DNA of 19,445 nt from an uncultured Oscillospiraceae bacterium (GTDB taxonomy: Bacteria > Bacillota_A > Clostridia > Oscillospirales > Acutalibacteraceae). Positions 6,066-12,593 of the stretch are shown here, piece by piece (the stretch's first letter is position 1; the number at the start of each line of letters is the position of its first letter). The notes under the pieces were generated by a model, which searched no databases, was not told the origin of the DNA, and worked only from the letters and a program-made list of their open reading frames with translations. Location: NCBI GenBank assembly GCA_910589395.1, contig CAJUTL010000045.1, positions 1-19,445 of the forward strand. Direction: 5' to 3'. The position numbers were made by a program, and so were the translations under genes.

Positions 6066-7307
6066 TTACTTTTTCATAGCGGCTTCCACGTCCTCCAGCT
6101 TCCGGGGAATGGCCCCGGTCAGGTTTTCACAGCCGGTTTCCGTTACATGGCAGTTATCCTCCAGACGGAATCCGATGCCGCTTTCCTCATCGTAAATGCC
6201 GATATCCACGCAGAAAACCATGCCGGCGGAAACGGGGCGGGTCATATCCACCTCGTCATGCACGTCATAGCCGATATGGTGGGCGCCGCCGTGCCACATG
6301 TATTTGCCGATCTCGTCGAAGGAAGAGAGCTTTCCGAGCTTTTTCAGCTGCTCATAGCAGAATTCCCGGGCGGTTTGATCTACCGAAGCCATGGGCATGC
6401 CGGGTTTGATGATGGAGAACATGTACTCCGAAGTGTTGTAAGCGCATTCATAAAGCGCCGCCTGCTCCTTTGTGAATTTTCCGTTGCAGGGCCAGGCCCG
6501 GGAAACATCGTTCACCTCATTATCCCACCAGGCACCCACATCGTTCAGGATCAGGTCGCCGTCCTGAGCCTGGCCCATATAGCTGTCGTAATGAATGCAG
6601 AAGTTGTTTTGCCCGGCGGAAATAATGGAATGGAAGGCAGGGGTCAGCACGCCGCACTTTGCCAGAGCATAGTCAAATTCCGCCTTGTATTCGTATTCGT
6701 ACATGCCGGGCCGGGAAGCCTTCATCATCGCCAAAATCCCTTCACCGGTAATGACGGCGGCCTTTTTCATGGCCTCGATCTCACAGGGCTTTTTGATGGT
6801 GCGGATCCTCCGCATCAAAGGCATTACGTCTTTTATCTGCACCCCAGGGTATTTAGAGGCCGCATCCCGCGCGAAGCGGTGGGAAAGAGTAAGGGGCTCA
6901 TCGGCCGTGTTCAGGAACAGATCCAGCCAAAGCGTTTCATAAGCGCCCGAGGTGGCGGCCCGGCGGAGATCCTCTTCAAAATTCTCCACCATGCGAACGG
7001 TTTCCAGGCCGGACTGTAATTTTACCTCCTCCACTGTAGGGCGGCGCCCCGTCCAGCGTTCTTTCAGTAGATCATGGGGCAGAATGTACAGGGATTCCCG
7101 CACCGTGCCGTTCTGCTTTTGCAGCAGGAGAACAAGCCCGTGAAAATTCACGCCGGTCAGATAAAGAAAATTCCGGCTGCAAAAAAAGGGATAGTAGGCG
7201 TCGGCAGACTGCCGTGGCGCTTCCCCGGAGAAAAGCACAGTCAGGGAATTTTCCGGCAGAGCATTCAAAAGCGCCCTGCGGTTTTCCATATGAAATGAAG
7301 CATTCAT
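6066..7307 (-). CDS. Xaa-Pro aminopeptidase-like M24B metallopeptidase
   Basis: A 413-residue cytoplasmic peptidase of the aminopeptidase P group, expected to remove N-terminal residues preceding proline. An AMP_N-like domain (about 1-165, with FLYLTGVN and YILPHD) is followed by a pita-bread catalytic domain. Metal-binding positions can be placed: Asp256 and Asp267 (NDVGAWW...NDVSR, spacing 11 as in PepP), His343 in HGGAHHIGYDVHD (with His339 and His350), and Glu383 in RLEDN. The fourth ligand, normally Glu in a (V/I)EPG motif, is here Asp368 in CVDIGIY. Asp is known at this position in some M24 relatives such as the ectoine hydrolase group, so a substrate other than Xaa-Pro peptides is possible. 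The gene has its own promoter (7360-7388) and an AGAAAGGAG ribosome binding site. No terminator was seen downstream. Confidence 0.9.
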   Translation of the reverse strand: MNASFHMENRRALLNALPENSLTVLFSGEAPRQSADAYYPFFCSRNFLYLTGVNFHGLVLLLQKQNGTVRESLYILPHDLLKERWTGRRPTVEEVKLQSGLETVRMVENFEEDLRRAATSGAYETLWLDLFLNTADEPLTLSHRFARDAASKYPGVQIKDVMPLMRRIRTIKKPCEIEAMKKAAVITGEGILAMMKASRPGMYEYEYKAEFDYALAKCGVLTPAFHSIISAGQNNFCIHYDSYMGQAQDGDLILNDVGAWWDNEVNDVSRAWPCNGKFTKEQAALYECAYNTSEYMFSIIKPGMPMASVDQTAREFCYEQLKKLGKLSSFDEIGKYMWHGGAHHIGYDVHDEVDMTRPVSAGMVFCVDIGIYDEESGIGFRLEDNCHVTETGCENLTGAIPRKLEDVEAAMKK

Positions 7308-7359
7308 AAAAAGGCTCCTTTCTGCGGCATAAAGCCGTTTTCAGTGATTTTTCTCTTTC

Positions 7360-7388
7360 ATTATAGGCCCGCTGTGTTGCCGATGCAA
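7360..7388 (-). promoter_or_regulatory. Promoter of the M24 peptidase gene
   Basis: On the minus strand: TTGCAT (7388-7383), 17-bp spacer, perfect TATAAT (7365-7360), about 50 bases upstream of the start codon. Confidence 0.8.
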
Positions 7389-7428
7389 GGCTCGATCTGA
7401 AGAAAAAAGGAAAATTTTCATTTTTTCC

Positions 7429-7456
7429 TTGACAACCGCCACTTTTTGGATATAAT
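7429..7456 (+). promoter_or_regulatory. tRNA promoter
   Basis: Perfect TTGACA (7429-7434), 16-bp spacer, perfect TATAAT (7451-7456), about 29 bases upstream of tRNA-Gln. It is divergent from the M24 gene promoter. Confidence 0.85.
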
Positions 7457-7484
7457 ATATATTGCTGTTCAAACAGCGGCATAA

Positions 7485-7558
7485 AGCGGTATTGTGTAAT
7501 GGTAGCACAGCAGACTCTGACTCTGTTTGTCTGGGTTCAAATCCTGGTACCGCTGCCA
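7485..7558 (+). tRNA. tRNA-Gln (anticodon CTG)
   Basis: A complete cloverleaf can be drawn. The acceptor stem is AGCGGTA/TACCGCT with encoded CCA, the D arm GTGT...GCAC, the anticodon stem GCAGA/TCTGT with loop CTCTGAC (anticodon CTG), and the T loop TTCAAAT. It reads CAG codons. The T stem includes two G-T wobbles. Confidence 0.92.
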
Positions 7559-7559
7559 A

Positions 7560-7598
7560 AACAGCCTCGGCAGCAAATTTGTTCCGAGGCTGTTTTTT
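7560..7598 (+). terminator. Terminator between the two tRNA genes
   Basis: CAGCCTCGG (7562-7570) pairs with CCGAGGCTG (7584-7592), followed by six T. tRNA-Pro starts just beyond, so it needs readthrough or its own promoter. Confidence 0.85.
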
Positions 7599-7599
7599 A

Positions 7600-7675
7600 C
7601 GAGGTGTAGCGCAGTTGGTAGCGCGCCACGTTCGGGACGTGGAGGCCGCGAGTTCGAGTCTCGCCACTTCGACCA
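7600..7675 (+). tRNA. tRNA-Pro (anticodon CGG)
   Basis: Complete cloverleaf: acceptor CGAGGTG/CACTTCG with A73 and encoded CCA, anticodon stem CCACG/CGTGG with loop TTCGGGA (anticodon CGG), and T loop TTCGAGT. It reads CCG codons. Its last 22 bases are repeated at 7859-7880. No separate promoter is evident after the preceding terminator. Confidence 0.95.
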
Positions 7676-7678
7676 AGT

Positions 7679-7717
7679 AGAAGAGCCGGCCCATAAGGGT
7701 CGGTTCTTCTGCTTTTC
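7679..7717 (+). terminator. Terminator after tRNA-Pro
   Basis: AGAAGAGCCGGCCC (7679-7692) pairs with GGGTCGGTTCTTCT (7697-7710) over a four-base loop, followed by GCTTTTCT. Confidence 0.8.
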
Positions 7718-7721
7718 TAAA

Positions 7722-7736
7722 CGAGACTCGAACTCG
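7722..7736 (-). repeat. Inverted copy of the tRNA-Pro T arm
   Basis: CGAGACTCGAACTCG is the exact reverse complement of 7648-7662 in tRNA-Pro (T stem and loop). Fifteen bases is enough to be unlikely by chance this close to its source. Confidence 0.7.
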
Positions 7737-7858
7737 GGAGAGTCCGAGCGTAAAGGAAAATATGCCGGTGGCATATTTCCAGCGAGGAGCGGCGCAGGGC
7801 GGTACCCCAGGGCGTAAGCACTGGGGTGTCCAAGCCATCAGGCGCAGACTGCGCCTGG

Positions 7859-7880
7859 TCGAGTCTCGCCACTTCGACCA
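7859..7880 (+). repeat. Duplicate of tRNA-Pro 3' end (att-like site)
   Basis: These 22 bases are identical to 7654-7675, the T loop through CCA of tRNA-Pro. Sequence upstream of the copy does not resemble the rest of a tRNA, so this is not a decayed tandem tRNA gene. A duplicated tRNA 3' end is the classic footprint of tyrosine-recombinase integration. The 183 bp between the copies hold no integrase, only hairpins at 7755-7780, 7804-7827 and 7839-7857. Confidence 0.65.
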
Positions 7881-7918
7881 CACCTGCGGTGAGTAAGTCG
7901 CAAACCGCAGGTGTTTTC
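7880..7918 (+). terminator. Terminator directly after the tRNA-Pro 3' duplicate
   Basis: ACACCTGCGG (7880-7889) pairs with CCGCAGGTGT (7905-7914), with T7914-T7917 as the T-run. It lies immediately after the duplicated CCA, as a native tRNA terminator would; this could be the original terminator of tRNA-Pro displaced by an insertion (inference). Confidence 0.75.
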
Positions 7919-7981
7919 TATGTTTTCAGCGAGCGACCCGCGCCGAAATATCTGTTTTGCGGTAGTGTCACATCTGAGAAA

Positions 7982-8022
7982 CCGCAGTATCTAGCCAAAA
8001 CGGCTTGGTACTGCGGCTTTTT
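7982..8022 (+). terminator. Second terminator-like hairpin
   Basis: CCGCAGTA (7982-7989) pairs with TACTGCGG (8009-8016), with an inner AGCC/GGCT stem, then CTTTTT. No gene is seen between it and the terminator at 7880. Confidence 0.65.
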
Positions 8023-8188
8023 CATTTTCTTTCCGGACTGGAGCGGACTGTTTTTCCCGATTCAGGTGTTTTTATGTGGACTAAATGAGGACTAAAAGCA
8101 CAGTATGGCTTAAGGAAAAGGTGAAGGCCAATTTTGGACTGCCTGCGTTTTTTTCCTCGGTATTTCGGCGGGCGGCCGGTTTTTCGCT

Positions 8189-8615
8189 TTACAGTCCCGT
8201 GCCGTCTACGCCATATACGGCTTGTTCGTGTGTAAAGCCTTCATATTCCAGCTGATCGATCAAGCCTTCATAGGAAAAAGCGGTATAGTTCAGATAAGAT
8301 TTTGCTGTTCGAAGGGCATTGCTTTGACCGGCGGTTACTTTCGGCGTGGGTTCCGGTATGGGGGTAGGAACCGGGGCAGGCGTGGGCTCGGGGGTAGGGG
8401 TAGGAGTGGCAAACAGCTTCTCTTCCGCGTCTTTCAGTTAAGGTCCCAAGCTGGAAATTTCTTTCTGCAGGGAAGATACCTTGGATTCCAGTTCAAGCTT
8501 TTCATCCAGAACCTTTTGGCGCGTTGCTTCTGAGATACCGGAAGAACAGGCAGACATGTTAGTACAAATGGCCGCTGTCAAAAGAACAGCCGCAATTCCT
8601 TTTTTTATTTTTCAC
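8189..8615 (-). pseudogene. Decayed Ltp-family lipoprotein gene
   Basis: On the minus strand one frame encodes a lipoprotein signal (KIKKGIAAVLLTAAICTNMSACSS, lipobox ending in Cys), a short coiled coil (LDEKLELESKVSSLQKEISSL), a TAA codon at 8440-8438, more coiled coil, a Pro/Thr-rich linker (TPTPTPEPTPAP), and one Ltp repeat (ALRTAKSYLNYTAFSYEGL then LIDQLEYEGFTHEQAVYGVD) ending at 8189. The likely GTG start at 8615 is out of frame with the signal peptide; losing one base from the T7 run at 8600-8606 would join them. So there are two lesions, a frameshift and a nonsense codon. The repeat matches the Ltp lipoprotein family (PF07553), named after the superinfection-exclusion lipoprotein of phage TP-J34. 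Most relatives carry more than one repeat, so the C-terminus may be truncated too. The start is uncertain because AAGGA lies very close to the GTG. Confidence 0.75.
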
Positions 8616-8639
8616 AGTCCTTTCTTGCTTTTTTACCGT

Positions 8640-9040
8640 CAAATACCAGCATTCCTCATTTGCTGCCGCTTGAGCTTATATGAGTATTTTTCGCTGCGAT
8701 TTTCAGCAATAGAATTTGACAGCTTCTGCTTTTGGTCATATATCTGATAATAAAGTAGCTCAATAAAAATGATTTAAAAATATCCAAGCAGATTGATCAG
8801 GCATACTTTTGAGCGCCGTCGCGCTTGCGTGATGAAGGTCTAATGCGTTAGGCGTTCTTTGGAGGCGCCGGCAGGAAAAATTTGACGCTCCGGTGCGATA
8901 TGGCGCGGCTTTGCTTGACAAGGATGGACACGGTTTTGCGGGCCGTCCGGTGAGAAAAACCGTCAGTACATCCTTTGTGACCCTTCGAGGCGCATCCGAA
9001 CAGGCTTCGCAAAGCTGCTGCCATCGAAATAGAGTAAAGC
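8640..9040. other. Intergenic stretch with no recognisable gene
   Basis: AT-rich to about 8810, then GC-rich. Open frames of 70-77 codons exist on both strands in the GC-rich half (8893-9126 plus, 8848-9060 minus), but neither has a convincing ribosome binding site or a family I recognise. The plus frame runs through the terminator at 9041-9076. It may be a dispersed repeat or gene remnant. Confidence 0.4.
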
Positions 9041-9076
9041 AAAAAAGGAACTGCCGGCAAGATTTACGGCAGCTCC
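9041..9076 (-). terminator. Terminator of the sugar gene cluster
   Basis: On the minus strand GGAGCTGCCG (9076-9067) pairs with CGGCAGTTCC (9056-9047), with one mismatch, followed by six T. It lies about 95 bases after the dehydrogenase stop codon. Confidence 0.8.
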
Positions 9077-9171
9077 TTGGATTAGGTTCAAAGGATCTTT
9101 TTAGAGATACACCCTTCGGTGAATGAAATGGAATCGTTCTTGGAGAGAGCGTTTTGCGGATAACCGCTGAA

Positions 9172-10158
9172 TCAGCCGATCACTTTCGGCTCGCCGTCTT
9201 CCCAGGTCATATCGATCAGGGACTTCATGAAGATGCCGTATTTGGTCTCCATTTCAGCCTGAGCCTTGTCAAACTGGGTGTAGGGGTAGATCTTGGTTTT
9301 TACGTTCCGGTATTTCCAGGAGCCATTTGAGAGCATTTCCGTGGCGGCCGCCGCGCCCTTGCGGTTGAGGTGATCCTCTCTGGGGTGGGTGCTCAGACAG
9401 TCGATGGCCTTTACATTCAGCTGCTGGATATCCACCAGGCGCTTTCCGCCGGTATGATATGCTCCAATGCAAAGCTGGCCGCACTGCTGCGTGATATTGA
9501 TGGCCAGATCCAGCGATTCATTGGTTTCGCCCCATTCCATGACCGCCTCAAAACCGGGGAAGCCGTTGGAGGTAGAGAATTTTTCCTTTGCCTCATCGTA
9601 GAGATACAGCTCGTCCGCACCGTAGGCTTTCGCATTTTCCAGGGATTCCGGGCGAATATCGATAGCCACCACGTAAGCGCCGCAGGCCTTCAGCAGGCTG
9701 ATGGCGCCACAGCCCATATAGCCGCAGCCCACTACCGCCACATGGGTACCGGGAACCGTTGTTCTCACCTTGCTGACAGCACTCATAATGCAGGCCAGAG
9801 GCTCCAATACAGCTTCCTCGTCCGTCAGATTATCCGGAAGCTTTATTACAATATCTTTACGGGGGTCCGCCACATTGTACTCGACCATGCCGCCGGAGCC
9901 CGGCAGGGAACCGCCCCACAGACCGCTAATCCGGTCTCCTTTTTGAAAGCCGGTAACATTTTTACCGACTTCCTCCACATATCCCATGGGTTCATGGCCG
10001 AAAGCGGCGCCGGGGTTTGCCACGCTCCAGTCATAGTGCTCGGACATGCACACGCCCACATATTTTGTTTTGATCAGGATTTGATCGTCGTTGATGACCG
10101 GCAGAGCGACCTCCCGGACTTCGCTGGTTTTCGGGCCGGTGGAAATGATCGATTTCAT
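9172..10158 (-). CDS. Zinc-dependent medium-chain dehydrogenase (alcohol/polyol type)
   Basis: An NAD(P)-dependent MDR oxidoreductase of 328 residues, expected to interconvert an alcohol or polyol and a carbonyl. Catalytic zinc ligands are visible: Cys37 (GVCMSEHYDW, where GVCGTD is usual), His55-Glu56 (GHEPMGYVEEVG) and Glu119 (EPLAC). The Rossmann motif GCGYMG is at 144-149, with Asp at the end of the next strand (VVAIDI), which favours NAD. The four-cysteine structural-zinc lobe is replaced by a Gly/Ser-rich loop (79-90), so it is a single-zinc form. Ribosome binding site GGGAGGG precedes the ATG. As the last gene of the cluster, 64 bp after the AraC-type gene, it may oxidise a polyol or reduce the sugar handled by the other enzymes. 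The exact substrate cannot be told. Confidence 0.85.
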   Translation of the reverse strand: MKSIISTGPKTSEVREVALPVINDDQILIKTKYVGVCMSEHYDWSVANPGAAFGHEPMGYVEEVGKNVTGFQKGDRISGLWGGSLPGSGGMVEYNVADPRKDIVIKLPDNLTDEEAVLEPLACIMSAVSKVRTTVPGTHVAVVGCGYMGCGAISLLKACGAYVVAIDIRPESLENAKAYGADELYLYDEAKEKFSTSNGFPGFEAVMEWGETNESLDLAINITQQCGQLCIGAYHTGGKRLVDIQQLNVKAIDCLSTHPREDHLNRKGAAAATEMLSNGSWKYRNVKTKIYPYTQFDKAQAEMETKYGIFMKSLIDMTWEDGEPKVIG

Positions 10159-10222
10159 AAAGGATCCCTCCCTGAAACATATTTTTTCTGAGTTTTATTG
10201 TACAGGCCAGAGAACAAAGAAG

Positions 10223-10990
10223 TTAGGAATTTTCCGACACGACAGGTGGATTATTCCGAACTTTTTGATATTGCAGGGGGGAAAGGCCCGTCAGCTTTTT
10301 GAATACGCGACTGAAGTAGTGGGCGTCGTAAAAGCCGCAGGACAGCGCCACCTGTGAAATGGGGGATCCGGCATTTGCTCCCAGCAGGCTTTTTGCGGCT
10401 TCAATTCTTTGCTTTACCAAATAATCGTGAGGTGTGATGTGGAATTCTTTTTGGAAAAGCTTCCGGGAATAATCTTCACAGACCGGCAGCTTTTCCAAAA
10501 TGCTCGCCATGGTAAATTCCGGATCTGTAAAATTCTCGATGATCCCCCGCTGGAGCTCCAGGGCATAAGGGTGGATATTCCGTGTTTGAAACCGGGCGGA
10601 CAACAGCTGTACCAGCGCCTGAAACAGGCTTTCCGTGGCGGGGCTGATGGTTTGAGAATCGCGGTAATAATAGTAGTAAATCAACCGGAAAATATTTTCC
10701 AGACTTTTGAATTCATCGTCCTGTGCCGTCAGGGCCTTTTTTCCGTAAAAGCATTGAGCGTCTGTGGTCGTAATATAGATGTCCTCAAATTTCTGAGCGG
10801 CCTGCTTTTCATGAAAGACCCCGGGCGGAACGCAGAGGATCGATCCAGGAGAAAAAAGGTGCGTTTCATCGCCTACACGGTCATAGCCTTCTCCTGAAAT
10901 ATTGAGAATGATCTCCCAGCCCTCGTGGGTGTGCTTGTGAAAATCGGCAAGGGGCGTAAGCGTTTTTCCTAATACCAAGTGTTTCAACAA
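10223..10990 (-). CDS. AraC-family transcriptional regulator with cupin sensor domain
   Basis: A 255-residue regulator. The N-terminal cupin-type ligand domain has HKHTHEGWEIILNISGEG and the PGSILCVPPGVFHE strand typical of AraC arabinose-binding-like domains. The C-terminal double helix-turn-helix (about 155-245) includes the conserved signature SQVALSCGFYDAHYFSRVFK followed by GLSPLQYQK. The start is TTG at 10990, with GAGGG about eight bases upstream; no ATG fits the N-terminus. It begins 15 bp after the rpiB-type gene stop codon, so it is co-transcribed. Being inside the cluster it probably activates it in response to a sugar (inference), alongside the divergent LacI-type regulator. Confidence 0.9.
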   Translation of the reverse strand: MLKHLVLGKTLTPLADFHKHTHEGWEIILNISGEGYDRVGDETHLFSPGSILCVPPGVFHEKQAAQKFEDIYITTTDAQCFYGKKALTAQDDEFKSLENIFRLIYYYYYRDSQTISPATESLFQALVQLLSARFQTRNIHPYALELQRGIIENFTDPEFTMASILEKLPVCEDYSRKLFQKEFHITPHDYLVKQRIEAAKSLLGANAGSPISQVALSCGFYDAHYFSRVFKKLTGLSPLQYQKVRNNPPVVSENS

Positions 10991-11005
10991 ACTGCCCTCT
11001 TTCTG

Positions 11006-11461
11006 CTACAAAGCGCTGATGGTCCCGGTCTCTTCGATCTCTGTGATCTCATCGATCCGAACCTGATGTCTGCCACCTTCGTACTCTCCCTCCAGCCAGC
11101 TTTTTACGATCATCAGGCCCAGGTCTCTTCCCACCACCCGGGAACCCATGGAAAGCATGTTGGTGTTGTTGTGCTGCCTGGAAAGCAGGGCAGAGTAGCA
11201 ATCGGAGCACACGACACAGCGGATGCCCTTCACCTTGTTGGCCGCAATGGAGATCCCGATCCCTGTTCCACAGCACAAAATGCCCATTTTACATTCGCCT
11301 CCGGCCACGGCATTGGCGGCTTTTAAGGCATACTCCGGGTAATTGCAGCGCTCTGTGGTATAGGTGCCGTAATCCCGATATTCCAGCTTCTGTTCTTCCA
11401 AATATTCGATAATAGCTTTCTTCAGCTCAATTCCAATATGGTCACTGGCAAGTGCGATCAT
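11006..11461 (-). CDS. rpiB: RpiB/LacAB-family sugar-phosphate isomerase (ribose-5-P / allose-6-P isomerase)
   Basis: A 151-residue aldose-ketose isomerase of the RpiB family (E. coli RpiB is 149 residues). Starts MIALASDHIG with the conserved Asp-His pair. The catalytic cysteine lies in GILCCGTGIGISIAANKVKGIRC, and RQHNNTNML and GSRVVG complete the active site and phosphate-binding region. The ATG at 11461 is chosen because GGAG lies eight bases upstream and homology begins there; the frame stays open for 45 more codons upstream, but that part has no family match. RpiB enzymes also isomerise D-allose-6-phosphate to D-allulose-6-phosphate (AlsI activity), which is the likely role beside alsE- and alsK-like genes. 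Confidence 0.92.
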   Translation of the reverse strand: MIALASDHIGIELKKAIIEYLEEQKLEYRDYGTYTTERCNYPEYALKAANAVAGGECKMGILCCGTGIGISIAANKVKGIRCVVCSDCYSALLSRQHNNTNMLSMGSRVVGRDLGLMIVKSWLEGEYEGGRHQVRIDEITEIEETGTISAL

Positions 11462-11676
11462 ACATTTCTCTCCGTTTCTGAGTTTAGGCAGCACCGCACA
11501 AAGATTGTGCGCAAGAAGTTGCACATCAGATTTTTCATCAGAGTGCATAGATTGAGTGCGGTCAATCAGACCATTTATGGTCTTGCGATTCGACAAGTGA
11601 AAGCTGTGTTCTATGACGGAAAATCTGCAAGCAAATTGTGTACAAAGGCCTCTGGCCGGTTTTTGTGCGGGGTTGC
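11462..11676. promoter_or_regulatory. 215-bp gap between kinase and isomerase genes, with palindromes
   Basis: An unusually long gap in an otherwise tight cluster. It holds a perfect CGCACAA-aga-TTGTGCG hairpin (11495-11511) and a palindrome AGACCAT-tt-ATGGTCT (11568-11583). No convincing promoter or terminator was found. It may be an internal control region, but that is not shown. Confidence 0.35.
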
Positions 11677-12582
11677 CTATAGTCTTTCTCGGGCATACAG
11701 AGCGCTGCCGTAGATCCCGTTTTCACCCTGGTTGTCGGAATAGACAATGTGCAGGTTATCTGCGGGGAGGGGCTTACGGCTGTGCTTATAGATGTATTTT
11801 TCCAAACGCTCCTTGGGGAAATCCGCCATGGACAGTACACCGCCGCCCAGCAGGATCACCGCGGGGTTCAGAATATTGATCTCTGTGGCGATGGGCAGGG
11901 ACAGGTGCTCTAAATACCGGTCGATTTCCGGCGTGCTGCCCTTTTTCGAGAACAGCTGGCTGATTTCCACGTCGGAAAAGGTGGATTTTTGCAGCTCTAC
12001 CAAATATTTTCCACCTACATGGCTTTCCATGCAGCCTTCGTTTCCGCAGCCGCAAAGATCAGTCTTGTCCCATACCGGGATATGCCCCAGCTCGCCTGCC
12101 GCTCCGTCATTTCCCACCAGGAGGCTTCCGTTTACTGAAATCACATTTCCAAGTCCTGTTCCGATATAGCAGCCTATAAGAATGTCCCGGTGAGGAATCT
12201 GAAAGCGGTACAGGTCATAATAAAACAGCATGGTAACGTCCCGTTCCAGGAAAATGGGGAAGGGGAAATGTGGCTTTAGGGCTTCCAGCACGTTTTTACC
12301 GCTGAAGCCCCTGATATTCGGGGCGTTCCACACAGTGGAGCGGTCCCGGCTCATGGCCGCCGGAATTCCCGCCGCTATCGCTACCACTTCTTTTCCTTCC
12401 GCGCGGTCCTTCAAATACTGCTTCAAATACTCCGCAAGGCTTTTTAAGGTGTCTTCCCCCTGTAAGATCTCTTCCTGGGGTATTTTTCGATAACCGGAAA
12501 GCTGGTTTTTCTCGTCTACCAGCCCCAGACGGATATTGGTCCCGCCAATGTCGACGCCCAGCACATAAGTGTGTTTTTCCAT
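11677..12582 (-). CDS. alsK: ROK-family sugar kinase, D-allose kinase (AlsK)-like
   Basis: A 301-residue ROK kinase. The phosphate-binding loop is GVDIGGTNIRLG (9-20). The sugar-binding EGLGH-type motif reads AGELGHIPV, and the ROK zinc site follows as CGCGNEGCMESH. Beyond generic ROK features, it shares with E. coli AlsK the pattern GIPAAMSRDRSTVWNAPN and the C-terminal GGGVLSMADFPKE followed by RKPLP, from my memory of that protein rather than a computed alignment. It would phosphorylate D-allose at C6. The gene begins 11 bp after the alsE-like stop codon, with its ribosome binding site (AAAGGAGGG) overlapping that stop. A different hexose substrate remains possible. Confidence 0.78.
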   Translation of the reverse strand: MEKHTYVLGVDIGGTNIRLGLVDEKNQLSGYRKIPQEEILQGEDTLKSLAEYLKQYLKDRAEGKEVVAIAAGIPAAMSRDRSTVWNAPNIRGFSGKNVLEALKPHFPFPIFLERDVTMLFYYDLYRFQIPHRDILIGCYIGTGLGNVISVNGSLLVGNDGAAGELGHIPVWDKTDLCGCGNEGCMESHVGGKYLVELQKSTFSDVEISQLFSKKGSTPEIDRYLEHLSLPIATEINILNPAVILLGGGVLSMADFPKERLEKYIYKHSRKPLPADNLHIVYSDNQGENGIYGSALYARERL

Positions 12583-12593
12583 AATGCCCTCCT

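Noticed and set aside
6036..7019. 327-codon open frame on the plus strand
   Set aside because: Antisense shadow of the M24 peptidase gene, whose metal-binding motifs are clear.
7341..7883. Open frames of 101-180 codons over the tRNA genes on the minus strand, and 72-96 codons on the plus strand
   Set aside because: They are translations through, or antisense to, tRNA-Gln and tRNA-Pro and give the well-known spurious tRNA-derived peptides (for example RGVAQLVARHVRDVEAASSS). No ribosome binding sites.
9370..10191. 273-codon plus-strand frame, and 12708-13298 (196 codons)
   Set aside because: Antisense to the dehydrogenase and to the alsE-like epimerase respectively, both supported by active-site motifs.
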